From an uncultured Cytophaga sp. (GTDB lineage: Bacteria; Bacteroidota; Bacteroidia; Cytophagales; Cytophagaceae): a stretch of DNA of 52,060 nucleotides. The stretch lies in contig NZ_CALMGQ010000147.1 of NCBI RefSeq assembly GCF_937863595.1, positions 1-52,060 of the forward strand. The letters are read 5' to 3'. Positions 34,858-44,799 of the stretch are shown here, piece after piece. A model generated the notes under the pieces. That model saw nothing but the letters and a program-made list of their open reading frames with translations, had not been told where the DNA came from and made no database searches. Both the position numbers and the translations under genes were made by a program. How positions within the stretch are numbered: position 1 is the first letter of the stretch; each line of letters starts with the position of its first letter.

Positions 34858-35553
34858 ATGACCATTCCGTTATTTCAAAAGATAGGGAGATTTGTTCTTT
34901 CTATCTTTTTTATTTACTTCTCATTAAATGTCAGTGCTCAAAAGCACGAAATTGGCTTTGGCTTAGGGGCTTCCAATTATTCTGGGGATATCGTAAAGTT
35001 AGTTGACGTCCGAAACTTCAGACCAGCAGGCCAAATTTACTATAGATTAAATTTCAACAAAGTACTTTCGTTAAAAGTAGCTACTAGTTTAGGTATCCTT
35101 ACCGCTTCGGATAGAAAGTACAATACGGCTATGGCGAATTATAGAAATGCCAGCTTCTCAACTATATACAATGATGTAAACGTCATGATTGAATATAACT
35201 TTCTTGATTTTTCATATACCGAAAAAAGTAATGGCAAGCATTTCTCTCCTTATATCACTGCAGGCTTAGGCATCTTGAATTATAAAAGTACCATCTCAGA
35301 TCCTAATTATAAAACGAATACGATTGCCCAACCGACTATCCCTTTTGGTGGCGGTATTAAATACAGAACAAACGCCCATTGGATATTCAACTTTCAAATA
35401 ACTGCTAATAAAACATTTACAGACGCTATAGACGGGTTATACAATTCGAATGGCTCTAACAGATACATAACAAATAGCCATGATACCGATTGGTATTACT
35501 ATACGGGCATTTCAGTAGGTTATATTTTCTGGAAAGTAGTGTGTCCTAGGTAA
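34858..35553 (+). CDS. DUF6089-like outer membrane protein 2
   Basis: 231 residues; starts 3 bases after the previous stop. The signal peptide ends LNVSA, followed by QKHEIGFGLGASNYSGDIVK. Strand-rich segments follow: FRPAGQIYYRLNFNKVLSLK, NDVNVMIEYNFLDF, FSPYITAGLGILNYKST, IPFGGGIKYRTNAHWIFNFQ, and it ends YIFWKVVCPR, resembling the end of the preceding protein (IFPGKVVCPK). They are probably paralogues. A small outer-membrane beta-barrel is predicted; function unknown. The conserved position just before uppS and bamA suggests a role in envelope assembly. Confidence 0.78.
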   Translation: MTIPLFQKIGRFVLSIFFIYFSLNVSAQKHEIGFGLGASNYSGDIVKLVDVRNFRPAGQIYYRLNFNKVLSLKVATSLGILTASDRKYNTAMANYRNASFSTIYNDVNVMIEYNFLDFSYTEKSNGKHFSPYITAGLGILNYKSTISDPNYKTNTIAQPTIPFGGGIKYRTNAHWIFNFQITANKTFTDAIDGLYNSNGSNRYITNSHDTDWYYYTGISVGYIFWKVVCPR

Positions 35554-35606
35554 TACAATTTTAAAAAGGGCATTTTTATTAGTACATTTACCCTTCGATA
35601 AATTTC

Positions 35607-36362
35607 ATGGAGTACCAATCACACATAGACGCATCAAAATTGCCCGATCACATAGCCATCATTATGGATGGAAATGGTCGTTGGGCAAAAAAGCAAGGAT
35701 TACTGAATCGCATATTCGGTCATAAAAGTGCCATTACATCTGTGCGCGAAACAACAGAAACCTGTGCAGAATTGGGCATAAAGTATTTAACCTTATATGC
35801 TTTTTCTACCGAGAACTGGAGTAGACCCCAAGCAGAGGTAAATGCGTTGATGGAACTTTTAGTTTCTACCATTAAAAGTGAAACGCCAACCCTTACAAAA
35901 AATAACGTTCGATTAAAAGCTATCGGCGATTTAGAATCTTTACCTAAATCATGTCAAAAAGAGTTAGCCGAAACAATTGAATTTACAAAACACAATACGG
36001 GGCTTGTATTAACGTTAGCACTTAGTTATAGTGGCAGATGGGAACTGATTGAAGCTGTAAAGAAAGTTGCAGCAGCGGTAGTAGCAAATGAAATTTCGAT
36101 TAGTTCTATTAACGAAAGCACATTTAGAAATTACTTAGCAGATGCTAGCTTGCCGGATCCAGAATTAATGATTCGTACAAGTGGAGAATTTAGAATAAGT
36201 AATTTTCTCTTATGGCAAATCGCGTATACCGAAATTCATATTACGGATACATTATGGCCTGATTTTAGAAAACAAGATTTATATAACGCACTTATTGATT
36301 TTCAAAAACGCGAACGTAGATTTGGAAAAATAAGTGAACAATTGAATGGAGCAAAAGCTTAA
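35607..36362 (+). CDS. uppS: Isoprenyl transferase (undecaprenyl diphosphate synthase)
   Basis: This cis-prenyltransferase makes undecaprenyl diphosphate, the lipid carrier for peptidoglycan and polysaccharide subunits. The 251 residues include IAIIMDGNGRWAKKQGL with the catalytic Asp near residue 20, GHKSAITSVRETTETCAELG, LTLYAFSTENWSRPQAEV, and DASLPDPELMIRTSGEFRISNFLLWQIAYTE, all hallmark motifs. Its stop codon is directly followed by the bamA ATG. The same carrier is needed for sugars made by the operon at 17.8-23.6 kb. Confidence 0.97.
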   Translation: MEYQSHIDASKLPDHIAIIMDGNGRWAKKQGLLNRIFGHKSAITSVRETTETCAELGIKYLTLYAFSTENWSRPQAEVNALMELLVSTIKSETPTLTKNNVRLKAIGDLESLPKSCQKELAETIEFTKHNTGLVLTLALSYSGRWELIEAVKKVAAAVVANEISISSINESTFRNYLADASLPDPELMIRTSGEFRISNFLLWQIAYTEIHITDTLWPDFRKQDLYNALIDFQKRERRFGKISEQLNGAKA

Positions 36363-38906
36363 ATGAAAAAGATTTTATACATCATTTTTTTATTTCACGT
36401 ATGTACGTTATCTGCATTTAGCCAGCAATGGCGTCTAGGTAACAGAAGAACGAATGTGGAAATTAATTATGAAAATCCGCAAGATTATTATATCGGAGGC
36501 ATCACTGTTTCTGGTGTGCAATTTTTAGATCCAGAAGCCATAATCTCATTGACTGGCTTAAAAGTTGGTGATAAAATTACTGTGCCTGGTGATGAAATTT
36601 CGAATGCCATAAAAAAATTGTGGGAGCAAGGACTCATCGGTGATGTGGAAGTTGTTGTCAAAAAAATAGAAGTAAAAAATATCTATTTAGAATTTATTAT
36701 TAAGGAGCGTCCTAGATTAACAAAATTTACATTTCAAGGTGCGACTAAATCTGAGAGAGAAGATCTAGAAGATAAAATTGATTTGGCAAGAGGCCGTATT
36801 GTGAACGATGCATTAATTAAAAATGCTAAAAATAAAATCACCGAATATTATTTAGAAAAAGGATACTTGTATGCACAAGTTGATATGATACAAATTAAAG
36901 ATACCATTCTAGAAAATAATATAATCCTTAGAGTAGATATCGATAAGAAAAATAAAGTTCGCATAAATAAAATAACCTTGACTGGAAACGAATCTTTTGA
37001 ATCTAATTTTCTTCTAAAAAAGATGAAGAAAACCAAAGGGAAAAACATTATGAATGTATGGACCGGATCTAAAATGATTAGTAAAACCTATGAAGCAGAT
37101 AAAGATGCTATTGTAGCGTTTTATAATTCAAGAGGATATAGAGATATGCAAATTGTTAGCGATAGCGTTACACCTTATAAAAAATATGCTGTAAACGTAG
37201 CTATTAATATTGATGAAGGAGATAAGTATTACTTCAGAAATATTACTTGGAAAGGGAATTATATTTACTCTACCCAACAATTAAAAGACATATTAGCAAT
37301 TAATAAAGGGGATGTATACAACAACGATCAATTACAGCAAAAATTAAGTTTTAACCCCGCTGGGCCTGATATTAGTTCCTTGTATTTAGATAATGGATAT
37401 TTATTTTTTAGTATTGACCCAGTAGAAGTCCTTATTGAAGGAGACTCCATTGATATTGAAATGCGTATTTATGAAGGTGAACAAGCTATTGTAAACCACA
37501 TTGAAGTAGATGGTAATACCAAAACACACGATCATGTAATTCTACGTGAAGTAAGAACATACCCTGGCGATAAATTTAGCCGTGCGGATTTAATTCGTAC
37601 ACAACGTGAATTGGCTGCTTTAAATTATTTCGATAATGAAAGTTTAGGTATGAACCCTGTGCCAAATCAAGCTACAGGAAAAGTAGACATCGGATACTCT
37701 GTTACTGAAAAACCAAATGATCAGGTTGAGCTATCTGGTGGTTGGGGTGGATACTACGGTTTTGTTGGTACGGTAGGTCTAGTTTTCAACAACTTTTCTT
37801 TACGAAACATCAAACATCCAAAAACTTGGAGTCCTTTACCTGCTGGTGACGGACAACGTCTTGCATTTAGAGTCCAAGCGAATGGTAAAACCTATCAAAC
37901 CTATTCCATATCCTTTACAGAGCCTTGGTTGGGAGGTAAAAAACCTACTTCTTTATCTGTAAGCTTACAACATTCTGTTCAAAGTCAATACACCTCAAGT
38001 AATACGTCCAAATCTGGGTCATTACAAGTAACCGGTGTTACCGTTGGTATTGGTAAAAGATTAAAATGGCCTGATGATTTCTTTACCATCAACCATACCT
38101 TCTCTATTTTAAGATACACACTTGATAATTATCAAAGTGGCTCTTCAACTGCTGCTATTGGTTATACTTCAGGCTTCTCAAATAACTTTTCTTACAATCT
38201 AACTTTGTCTAGAAATAGTATTGACAATTTTCAATTTCCATCATCTGGGGGTAGTATGGCTATGAGTATGACCTTCACACCTCCATACTCTTATTTTAAT
38301 AAATTAGACTACGAAGATCCAAACCTTGAATCAAGTAAGAGATATAAATGGTTGGAATATCAAAAATACGGACTAGATCTCTCTTGGTTCACAACTGTTT
38401 GGCAACACAGACAAAAATCGAAACATAAAATTGTATTCAATACGCGTTTCCATGGTGGTGTAATTGCTGCATATCAACCAGGTGTTGGAGTGGGACCATT
38501 TGAACGTTATATTATGGGTGGGGATGGTTTATCGGGCTATAACTACCTTCTTGGTTCCGACATCATTGGCTTAAGAGGTTACACAAATAACAGTATCAAA
38601 CCAACACCTTCAGGTGGAGTAGCATTTGATAAATTCGTAGCAGAACTTCGTTATCCTATCTCTAACAGTCCATCCTTCTCTGTTTACGTATTAACCTTCT
38701 TCGAAGCAGGTAATTCGTGGGGAACAATAAATGATGTAAATCCATTTAATATGTATCGTTCTGCAGGTTTTGGTGCTAGAATATTTATGCCAGCCTTTGG
38801 ATTAATTGGTATCGATTGGGGTAAACCATTTGATGAAGTACCTGGTTTGCCAAATCCAAATCATAAAGCCCACGTTACATTTACTATTGGTCAACAAATT
38901 CGTTAG
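36363..38906 (+). CDS. bamA: Outer membrane protein assembly factor BamA
   Basis: BamA folds and inserts beta-barrel proteins into the outer membrane. The 847-residue protein has a signal peptide ending LSAFS, then Gln-Gln at the mature end. About residues 40-450 form POTRA repeats, seen in ITVSGVQFLDPEAIISLTGL, RINKITLTGNESFESNFLLK, FRNITWKGNYIYSTQQLKDI and VNHIEVDGNTKTHDHVILRE, each ending in a VGD/KGD-type turn. The C-terminal half is the barrel (bacterial surface antigen family), with the loop-6 motif DIIGLRGYTNNS and a final strand HVTFTIGQQIR. It begins with no gap after uppS and is followed by two ompH chaperone genes, a conserved unit. Confidence 0.96.
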   Translation: MKKILYIIFLFHVCTLSAFSQQWRLGNRRTNVEINYENPQDYYIGGITVSGVQFLDPEAIISLTGLKVGDKITVPGDEISNAIKKLWEQGLIGDVEVVVKKIEVKNIYLEFIIKERPRLTKFTFQGATKSEREDLEDKIDLARGRIVNDALIKNAKNKITEYYLEKGYLYAQVDMIQIKDTILENNIILRVDIDKKNKVRINKITLTGNESFESNFLLKKMKKTKGKNIMNVWTGSKMISKTYEADKDAIVAFYNSRGYRDMQIVSDSVTPYKKYAVNVAINIDEGDKYYFRNITWKGNYIYSTQQLKDILAINKGDVYNNDQLQQKLSFNPAGPDISSLYLDNGYLFFSIDPVEVLIEGDSIDIEMRIYEGEQAIVNHIEVDGNTKTHDHVILREVRTYPGDKFSRADLIRTQRELAALNYFDNESLGMNPVPNQATGKVDIGYSVTEKPNDQVELSGGWGGYYGFVGTVGLVFNNFSLRNIKHPKTWSPLPAGDGQRLAFRVQANGKTYQTYSISFTEPWLGGKKPTSLSVSLQHSVQSQYTSSNTSKSGSLQVTGVTVGIGKRLKWPDDFFTINHTFSILRYTLDNYQSGSSTAAIGYTSGFSNNFSYNLTLSRNSIDNFQFPSSGGSMAMSMTFTPPYSYFNKLDYEDPNLESSKRYKWLEYQKYGLDLSWFTTVWQHRQKSKHKIVFNTRFHGGVIAAYQPGVGVGPFERYIMGGDGLSGYNYLLGSDIIGLRGYTNNSIKPTPSGGVAFDKFVAELRYPISNSPSFSVYVLTFFEAGNSWGTINDVNPFNMYRSAGFGARIFMPAFGLIGIDWGKPFDEVPGLPNPNHKAHVTFTIGQQIR

Positions 38907-38910
38907 ATAT

Positions 38911-39450
38911 ATGAAAAGTCTATGTTTGGCATTATTATTGACTTTATTCTCAACATTCGCTTGGGGGCAAAAATTTGGCTACATTGATTCAGAATACATT
39001 ATTAAACAAATGCCTGAATACAAGAAAGCTCAAACAGAATTGAATGAATTTTCTTTGAAATGGCAAAAGGAAATAGAAGCCGATCAAGTTAAGATTGATA
39101 AGCTTAGAGAAGATTATCAAGCCGAAGAAGTCTTATTAACAGAAGACATGCGAAAAGAACGGATGGATACCATTGCTTTAAAAGAAAGTAAATTGCGCGA
39201 TCTTCAAAAAAATTATTTTGGGTTTAAAGGTTTATTGTTTTTAAAACGTCAAGAATTAGTAAAACCTGCTCAAGACAAATTATTTAAAGCTATTGAAAAA
39301 GTTGCTAAAGAAAAGAAACTAGCAATTATATTTGATAAATCTGGGGAGTTGGTTATGGTATATACCGATCCCGTTCATGACTACACTGATTTTGTTCTGG
39401 AAGAATTAGGATTAGGAGACAAAAACGATAAAATACCCACAAATAAATAA
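38911..39450 (+). CDS. OmpH/Skp family periplasmic chaperone 1
   Basis: 179 residues from Met at 38911. The open frame extends back into bamA, but this Met begins a good signal peptide, MKSLCLALLLTLFSTFAWG, followed by QKFGYIDSEYIIKQMPEYKK. The core is a long charged helical region (LNEFSLKWQKEIEADQVKID), the coiled-coil arm of Skp. It continues KPAQDKLFKAIEKVAKEKKL and IIFDKSGELVMVYTDP, as is typical. Skp holds unfolded outer-membrane proteins in the periplasm before delivery to BamA. It starts 4 bases after the bamA stop. Confidence 0.92.
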   Translation: MKSLCLALLLTLFSTFAWGQKFGYIDSEYIIKQMPEYKKAQTELNEFSLKWQKEIEADQVKIDKLREDYQAEEVLLTEDMRKERMDTIALKESKLRDLQKNYFGFKGLLFLKRQELVKPAQDKLFKAIEKVAKEKKLAIIFDKSGELVMVYTDPVHDYTDFVLEELGLGDKNDKIPTNK

Positions 39451-39474
39451 AAAATAAAAAAATTAATTGAAATT

Positions 39475-40116
39475 ATGAAACGTATACTATCAACCCTATT
39501 AGTAGCTCTTTTTTCTGTAATTATTATTCAAGCTCAGGCTCAAACAGAGCCCTTAAAAATAGGTACTGCTAACGTAGAATTTATCTTAAGTAATTTGCCA
39601 GAAACGAAAAAAGTAGAGGCTGATTTGCAAACCTATGAAAAACAATTAAGAACGCAATTAGAAAATAAAGGAACTGAATACCAACGTAAATTAGATGAAT
39701 ACCAACGAGGTGTTCAATCTGGTATGATGCCAGCCGCTGTTATTGCAGATAAAGAAAAAGAGTTGATGACAATGCAACAATCGATTCAAGAGTTTGAAAA
39801 AACTGCCCAAGAAGATTTGCAAAGTAAATCTATGGCTATGCTTGATCCTATTTTGGATAAAGTACAAGTTTCAATTGATAAAGTGGCTGCTGCAAACAAT
39901 TACACATACATCATCAGCACACACGTTGATTATGGTGGTTCAGCAATTATTCTTTATTCAAAAAATAAAGATGCGAACGATATTTCAGCTTTGGTTCTTA
40001 AAGATATGGGCATTGTAATTTCACAAACAGGTAGCACGACAACACCAGCAGCACCTGCGCCAGCCAATCCTACAACACCCGCCACGCCAGCCAAAACGGT
40101 TCCAGCTAAAAAGTAA
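39475..40116 (+). CDS. OmpH/Skp family periplasmic chaperone 2
   Basis: 213 residues; paralogue of the gene just before. Signal peptide MKRILSTLLVALFSVIIIQA ending AQA, then QTEPLKIGTANVEFILSNLPETKKVEADL. The charged helical arm follows (LQTYEKQLRTQLENKGTEYQ), then LDPILDKVQVSIDKVAAANNYTYIIS. A low-complexity Pro-Ala-Thr tail (PAAPAPANPTTPATPAK) about 30 residues long ends the protein, which the first copy lacks. It lies 24 bases after the first ompH and ends at a strong terminator. Confidence 0.92.
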   Translation: MKRILSTLLVALFSVIIIQAQAQTEPLKIGTANVEFILSNLPETKKVEADLQTYEKQLRTQLENKGTEYQRKLDEYQRGVQSGMMPAAVIADKEKELMTMQQSIQEFEKTAQEDLQSKSMAMLDPILDKVQVSIDKVAAANNYTYIISTHVDYGGSAIILYSKNKDANDISALVLKDMGIVISQTGSTTTPAAPAPANPTTPATPAKTVPAKK

Positions 40117-40118
40117 TC

Positions 40119-40147
40119 AAAAGGCTTCCAAATTGGAAGCCTTTTTT
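40119..40147 (+). terminator. Intrinsic terminator after ompH 2
   Basis: The stem aaggcttcca (40121-40130) with tggaagcctt (40134-40143) has a 3-base loop, extends two A-T pairs outward and is followed by a T-run. It closes the uppS-bamA-ompH-ompH transcript. Confidence 0.92.
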
Positions 40148-40159
40148 TATATTTAATAT

Positions 40160-41041
40160 ATGAAGCACGCGCTACCAACCATTCATATAATAGCACCTGC
40201 AGGTGTTGTAACTAAATCTTCTGTTAAAAAAGGCATTCGTTATTTAACAAGCCTAAACGTTAACTGCCAAGAAGGTGTCTCTTTATATTCTAAACAAGGA
40301 TCACTTGCTGGTTCAGATACAGACAGACAGGTTGACCTTCAACATGCACTTAATGATACCAACACATTTGCTATTTGGATGGCACGGGGTGGTTACGGCA
40401 CTACTCGTATCATTGATACTATAAAATGGAATGTCTTTTTTAAAAAACCAAGTTGGCTAATAGGCTATAGTGATATAACCAGTTTACACATACTTTTATC
40501 CAATAATAATATACCTTCCATTCACGGGCCAATGGTTTCGCAAGCTGCAGAGCCAGATCAAAAATCAGCAGTAGATTTAGTGGTTTCCATATTAAACAAT
40601 GATCTACCCTCCTATGCTTTATATTCAGACCCTTCAAATACGTTCGGAAAGGCAATAGGCTCTATTACTGGAGGTAACTTAACTCTTATCTGTTCTAGCT
40701 TAGGCACAAACACTGAAATAATCACAGACAACAAAATTCTTTTTATAGAAGAAATCGGAGAAGCAGCATATCATATTGATCGAATGCTCGTTCAATTAAA
40801 ACGTGCAGGAAAACTAAAAAAGTTAAAGGGGCTTATTGTTGGTCATATGACCAACATTACAAATGAAAAAGAGTTTGGTAAAACAGTCGCTCAAATTGTT
40901 CTTGAGCATTGTAGCACATTTTCTTTCCCAATATGTTTTCAATTCCCCGCTGGTCATGAAGCACCCAACATGCCTATAATACTAGGCATGAAGAGTGAAT
41001 TGATAGTAAATAAAAATGAAGTGACATTGAAATATTTATAA
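40160..41041 (+). CDS. ldcA: LD-carboxypeptidase (peptidase family S66)
   Basis: A serine peptidase that removes the terminal D-Ala from murein tetrapeptides in peptidoglycan recycling. 293 residues. The N-terminal IHIIAPAGVVTKSSVKKGIRYL is typical, followed by RGGYGTTRIIDTI and WLIGYSDITSLHILLS, where the Ser of GYSD is the nucleophile. IHGPMVSQ, ITGGNLTLICSSLGT, LFIEEIGEAAYHIDRML (catalytic Glu) and FPAGHEAPNMPIILG (catalytic His) complete the family pattern. No signal peptide is visible, so it acts in the cytoplasm. It converges with the glutaminyl cyclase gene, overlapping at the stops by 6 bases. Confidence 0.93.
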   Translation: MKHALPTIHIIAPAGVVTKSSVKKGIRYLTSLNVNCQEGVSLYSKQGSLAGSDTDRQVDLQHALNDTNTFAIWMARGGYGTTRIIDTIKWNVFFKKPSWLIGYSDITSLHILLSNNNIPSIHGPMVSQAAEPDQKSAVDLVVSILNNDLPSYALYSDPSNTFGKAIGSITGGNLTLICSSLGTNTEIITDNKILFIEEIGEAAYHIDRMLVQLKRAGKLKKLKGLIVGHMTNITNEKEFGKTVAQIVLEHCSTFSFPICFQFPAGHEAPNMPIILGMKSELIVNKNEVTLKYL

Positions 41042-42049
41042 TTTCTCTCGGTACAATACTTCAATCAATGTTTGGCCAACTGCTTTAAGGGTATTTTTAT
41101 CGATGACATCCATATTGTCATCATGTGTATGCCAATACGGTCCGAAATAATTGCCATCGCTATTTTCAAACTCAATAATATCAATCATGGGTATCATGGC
41201 AATTTGATTGATGTATGTGTGGTCATCCGTAATAGGGTCACTTAAATACGAAATAAAGTGCTTACCATAACCTAATCGAGCTGCTGCACTCCATACATTT
41301 TGTACAACGGATGGTGCATTTTGCATGGATACACCTTCTCTAGCAAAAGTAGCATCTTTTGCTCCTACCATGTCTAACAAAATTCCATAATAAGCAGAAT
41401 AATTATTTTTATGTTTATTCTTTGCCCAATATTGAGAACCCAAGCACCAGCTATTTTCTTGATATGGACCAGGATAAAACATCGGCTGTCCATAATCCTC
41501 ACCATCAAACAAAATAATATCAAAACCCACATCTGGTTTTTTTTCTGCTGCATTAATCGCACGTGCTAGTTCCATTAATACGCCAACACCGCTTGCACCG
41601 TCGTTCGCACCATCAATAGGTTTTTTGGGCTCTGCTTTATCTTGATCAGCAAAAGGGCGAGTATCCCAATGCGCCGCAAACAAAATCCGTTTGGTTGCAT
41701 TCGGGTTGTAAGAAACAATGATGTTTTTTAATTTTAATTCTGTTCCGTCAAACGCTTTAGAAACAAATTCTTGACGTAAGACACTGCCGCCTTCCTTCAT
41801 AAAAAACCGCACTAAATATTCACCACAATCAACATGTGCTTTCATATTAGGAACGCGTGGACCAAATGCAACTTGGTTTGCAACGTAGCCATAGGAAGAG
41901 TCTTCATTGAAAATAGGCGTTTCAATCGGAGCTAATTTTTCTGCTACAACAGGTATTTCAACAACGGATGGTTTTGATTCGCAACCAGCTAAGATACCTA
42001 CAACTACTACTAGTAGTGCGGTGGATATTATTTTTGTTTTATTCTTCAT
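41036..42049 (-). CDS. Lipoprotein glutaminyl-peptide cyclotransferase, peptidase M28 family
   Basis: 337 residues from Met7 of the open frame ([20 protein letters not shown] then AGCESK), a lipoprotein signal with lipobox ILAGC. The M28 zinc-site residues are seen in [42 protein letters not shown], and SDDHTYINQ or [10 protein letters not shown]. The phrase DGEDYG followed by [12 protein letters not shown] fits the zinc-dependent glutaminyl cyclases of Bacteroidota, which convert N-terminal Gln to pyroglutamate, rather than aminopeptidases. The same window encodes six exported proteins with Gln right after the signal peptidase site. The gene overlaps the 3' end of cysS by about 11 bases. Peptidase activity cannot be excluded by sequence alone. 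Confidence 0.83.
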   Translation of the reverse strand: MKNKTKIISTALLVVVVGILAGCESKPSVVEIPVVAEKLAPIETPIFNEDSSYGYVANQVAFGPRVPNMKAHVDCGEYLVRFFMKEGGSVLRQEFVSKAFDGTELKLKNIIVSYNPNATKRILFAAHWDTRPFADQDKAEPKKPIDGANDGASGVGVLMELARAINAAEKKPDVGFDIILFDGEDYGQPMFYPGPYQENSWCLGSQYWAKNKHKNNYSAYYGILLDMVGAKDATFAREGVSMQNAPSVVQNVWSAAARLGYGKHFISYLSDPITDDHTYINQIAMIPMIDIIEFENSDGNYFGPYWHTHDDNMDVIDKNTLKAVGQTLIEVLYREKL

Positions 42050-43568
42050 ATGCCCAATCAATACCATGTTTCATGTCTTTAATAGCCAAGCCTTGTTGTT
42101 TAAAATACGCACGTATTTGATCTACTTTGTCGTATTGCTTCAGTTCTTTTGCTTCTTTGTATAATTCCAATAAGCCTTTTATTAAGCCTTCCGGATTAAT
42201 TGCTACTTCATCAATTAATCCCAGTACATCATAAACCAAGGTGTGATAATGCAACTTCATAGCTTCAAATATTTCTTTTGAAAGTAAGGAAGTTGATTTT
42301 TGCTTTAAATAAAATACGTTTATTTTCTTTATTAAATTGAATAAGGATGCAATCGTAATGGCAGTATTAAAATCATCTGACATGCCTTTATAACAATCTG
42401 AAATAATTTTATCTATCTCTGCATTCAAGGTAGCGTCTTGCTCTGAAAGATTCTCTACATACTCTAAACTTTCGAGCATTTTTAAACCATTCATTATTTT
42501 TCGATAGGCTTTGTAGGCAGCTTTTAAACCTTCGTTCGAAAAATCTAGGGTACTTCTATATTGTGCCTGTAAAATAAAGAAGCGTATAGTCATAGGCGAA
42601 TATGCTTGCTCTAGCAACTCATGCTCGCCTGCAAATAGTTCATTCAGCGTTATAAAGTTGCCTAAGGACTTACCCATCTTCTGCCCATTGATGGTAATCA
42701 TATTATTATGCAACCAATACTTTGCCGGTTCCTTTTTATTTGCTGCAACGGATTGTGCAATTTCACATTCATGATGTGGAAACATCAAATCCATTCCCCC
42801 ACCGTGTATATCAAATGTTTCGCCCAAGTATTTTGTACTCATTGCAGAACACTCCAAATGCCAACCCGGAAAACCTTTTCCCCATGGTGAATCCCACTTC
42901 ATAATATGTTCCGGAGAAGCTAACTTCCACAAAGCAAAATCCAAGGAGCTTTTTTTAGATTGTTGACCGTCTAGATTTCGAGTGCCGCTAACTAAGTCTT
43001 CTAAAATACGCCCAGATAAATGCCCGTATTTATGGTCTTCTTTTGTAAATTTCTCTACGTCAAAATAAACAGATCCTTTATTTTCATAGGCATACCCACT
43101 TGATAAAATTTCTTCTACCATTTTTATTTGTTCCGGTATGTGACCAGATGCGGTGGGTTCAATACTAGGAGGCAATACATTTAATTTACGTAATGCGTCG
43201 TGATAATATTCGGTATAGCGTTGCACAATTTCCATTGGCTCTACCTTATCCAACTTTGCTTTTTTAGCAATTTTGTCTTCGCCTTCATCTGCATCATGCT
43301 CTAAATGTCCCACATCTGTAATGTTGCGAACGTAACGAACTTGATACTTCAATTGCTTCAAATATCTAAAAACAATATCAAATGTGATTGCACTGCGTGC
43401 ATGCCCAAGATGTCCTTCTCCGTATACCGTAGGTCCACATACATACATACCTACAAAGGGTGCATGTATGGGTTCAAAAATTTCCTTTTTTCTACTCAGC
43501 GTATTATATACTACTAATTTTTCTATCGTCATCTCTGGCAATTTATTATTTAAATCGGTATCCGGCAA
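42039..43568 (-). CDS. cysS: Cysteinyl-tRNA synthetase
   Basis: Charges tRNA-Cys. The class I protein of 509 residues shows [28 protein letters not shown], with the HIGH-type motif HLGH and the first zinc-binding Cys. [14 protein letters not shown] supplies the second Cys, and [12 protein letters not shown] supplies His and Glu. The KMSKS loop is [12 protein letters not shown]. The frame opens [13 protein letters not shown]; Met13 (43532) is a plausible start, since homologues begin close to the first strand, and it would avoid overlap with the upstream EEP gene. The C-terminal DALR-like helical domain follows, ending with a short tail. Confidence 0.96.
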   Translation of the reverse strand: MPDTDLNNKLPEMTIEKLVVYNTLSRKKEIFEPIHAPFVGMYVCGPTVYGEGHLGHARSAITFDIVFRYLKQLKYQVRYVRNITDVGHLEHDADEGEDKIAKKAKLDKVEPMEIVQRYTEYYHDALRKLNVLPPSIEPTASGHIPEQIKMVEEILSSGYAYENKGSVYFDVEKFTKEDHKYGHLSGRILEDLVSGTRNLDGQQSKKSSLDFALWKLASPEHIMKWDSPWGKGFPGWHLECSAMSTKYLGETFDIHGGGMDLMFPHHECEIAQSVAANKKEPAKYWLHNNMITINGQKMGKSLGNFITLNELFAGEHELLEQAYSPMTIRFFILQAQYRSTLDFSNEGLKAAYKAYRKIMNGLKMLESLEYVENLSEQDATLNAEIDKIISDCYKGMSDDFNTAITIASLFNLIKKINVFYLKQKSTSLLSKEIFEAMKLHYHTLVYDVLGLIDEVAINPEGLIKGLLELYKEAKELKQYDKVDQIRAYFKQQGLAIKDMKHGIDWAYEE

Positions 43569-44610
43569 TTATTGGAAAATGATCCGTAAAAGATACGGAT
43601 GTTTTTGTTTCAAAACGAGTTACAATGATGTTTGGATCTGAAAACTGATGATCGATCCGCAGAAAAGGTATTTTTCCATTAAAGGTAAATCCAAACCCAT
43701 TTCCCTTCTTTTCAAATCCATTGTTTAATACATCAGAAAGTTTTTCGTAAGTATAACTATATGGAGGGTCATTAAGATCTCCGCAAACAATAGGTTTATA
43801 AGGAGAATCTTTAATGTGATTTACCAACTTATCAACCTGAATACTTCTATTAATAGTTCCGCTTTTATATTTTAAAAACGCTTGCATCACTTTGGTTTTT
43901 GATTTTTGATCAAAATGACTTTCTGCAATTTCTTTATCGTTAATACTCATTGATTGTAAGTGCATGTTATACACGCGTGCTTTTCCAGTTGGAAAGTCAA
44001 TGTCAGCATAAATGGTTTGGTTATTCGATCCTTCATTAAAGACCACCGTCCCTTTAGAAATAATTGGATACTTACTAAAGATCACCATTCCAAACATACC
44101 GCCCGTATGGTTTTTAAATGTGGTGCTAAAATAATAATAGGGATACTTTTTCTTTATACGATGCACCGTATTAAATAGAGTGTCTTTGGGGTCATTATAG
44201 AATTCTTGGATACATACCACGTCAATATCTGACTTTTTAATAAAGTCTATCATTTTACGGGTTGCTGAAAATGTCTTATCTGCAAATTGTGGGTATACAT
44301 TAAAAAGTCGCGCATTGTAGGATAAAATACTAAACTCCTGCTCTTTTTCAGATTCTGATGAAATCGTTATCGAACGTTGAACAAACTTCCAATTAATTAC
44401 AAGAAGAATAAAAGCCAAGAAAAATAAATAATCTCGTTTAATACCCCAATAAACCAAGGCGCAAATAACTACAATAAGTCCTGCTGGTATAAATAAGCTA
44501 ATAAAACTACTGTACCAAAATGACCTAGGAGAAATATCGGGCATAAAATAAAGGCCCAATGACATCACTGTCAATAAAATAGCACCTTTATATGTACGTT
44601 GGTTTGTCAT
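43546..44610 (-). CDS. Membrane-anchored endonuclease/exonuclease/phosphatase family protein
   Basis: 354 residues. Three hydrophobic segments make up the first 90 residues ([49 protein letters not shown]). A catalytic EEP domain follows: [14 protein letters not shown] (Asn at strand 1), [11 protein letters not shown] (metal-binding Glu), [16 protein letters not shown] (Asp and Asn) and [13 protein letters not shown] (Asp-His). The DNase I-like domain would face the periplasm or cytoplasm depending on topology; substrates range from nucleic acids to phospholipids, so I do not assign one. The gene is divergent from rimP and co-directional with cysS. Confidence 0.87.
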   Translation of the reverse strand: MTNQRTYKGAILLTVMSLGLYFMPDISPRSFWYSSFISLFIPAGLIVVICALVYWGIKRDYLFFLAFILLVINWKFVQRSITISSESEKEQEFSILSYNARLFNVYPQFADKTFSATRKMIDFIKKSDIDVVCIQEFYNDPKDTLFNTVHRIKKKYPYYYFSTTFKNHTGGMFGMVIFSKYPIISKGTVVFNEGSNNQTIYADIDFPTGKARVYNMHLQSMSINDKEIAESHFDQKSKTKVMQAFLKYKSGTINRSIQVDKLVNHIKDSPYKPIVCGDLNDPPYSYTYEKLSDVLNNGFEKKGNGFGFTFNGKIPFLRIDHQFSDPNIIVTRFETKTSVSFTDHFPIIAGYRFK

Positions 44611-44627
44611 TTAATCAAATTGGATAA

Positions 44628-44635
44628 CAAATATA
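44628..44635 (-). promoter_or_regulatory. Putative -7 element for the EEP gene
   Basis: The reverse strand reads TATATTTG, an exact TAnnTTTG match, 18 bases upstream of the ATG at 44610. The -33 region is weak. Confidence 0.4.
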
Positions 44636-44739
44636 AGGATTGATACATGGAAATGGTGCCTACATTTAAAATATTCATTGTGGATGCAAATCGAATTAAA
44701 ATGCTCTTCGCTTAACTCTTTCACACATATATTTTTAAG

Positions 44740-44747
44740 TAATTTTG
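44740..44747 (+). promoter_or_regulatory. Putative -7 element for the rimP-nusA-infB operon
   Basis: TAATTTTG fits TAnnTTTG and lies 102 bases upstream of the rimP ATG. The predicted transcript start near 44751 leaves a leader of about 98 bases containing the hairpin at 44800-44826. The -33 element is weak (TTTC-like). Confidence 0.45.
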
Positions 44748-44799
44748 GAATCCACATACAAAATGGTTAATATTGCACTGTAGAACGAATTGAATACTG

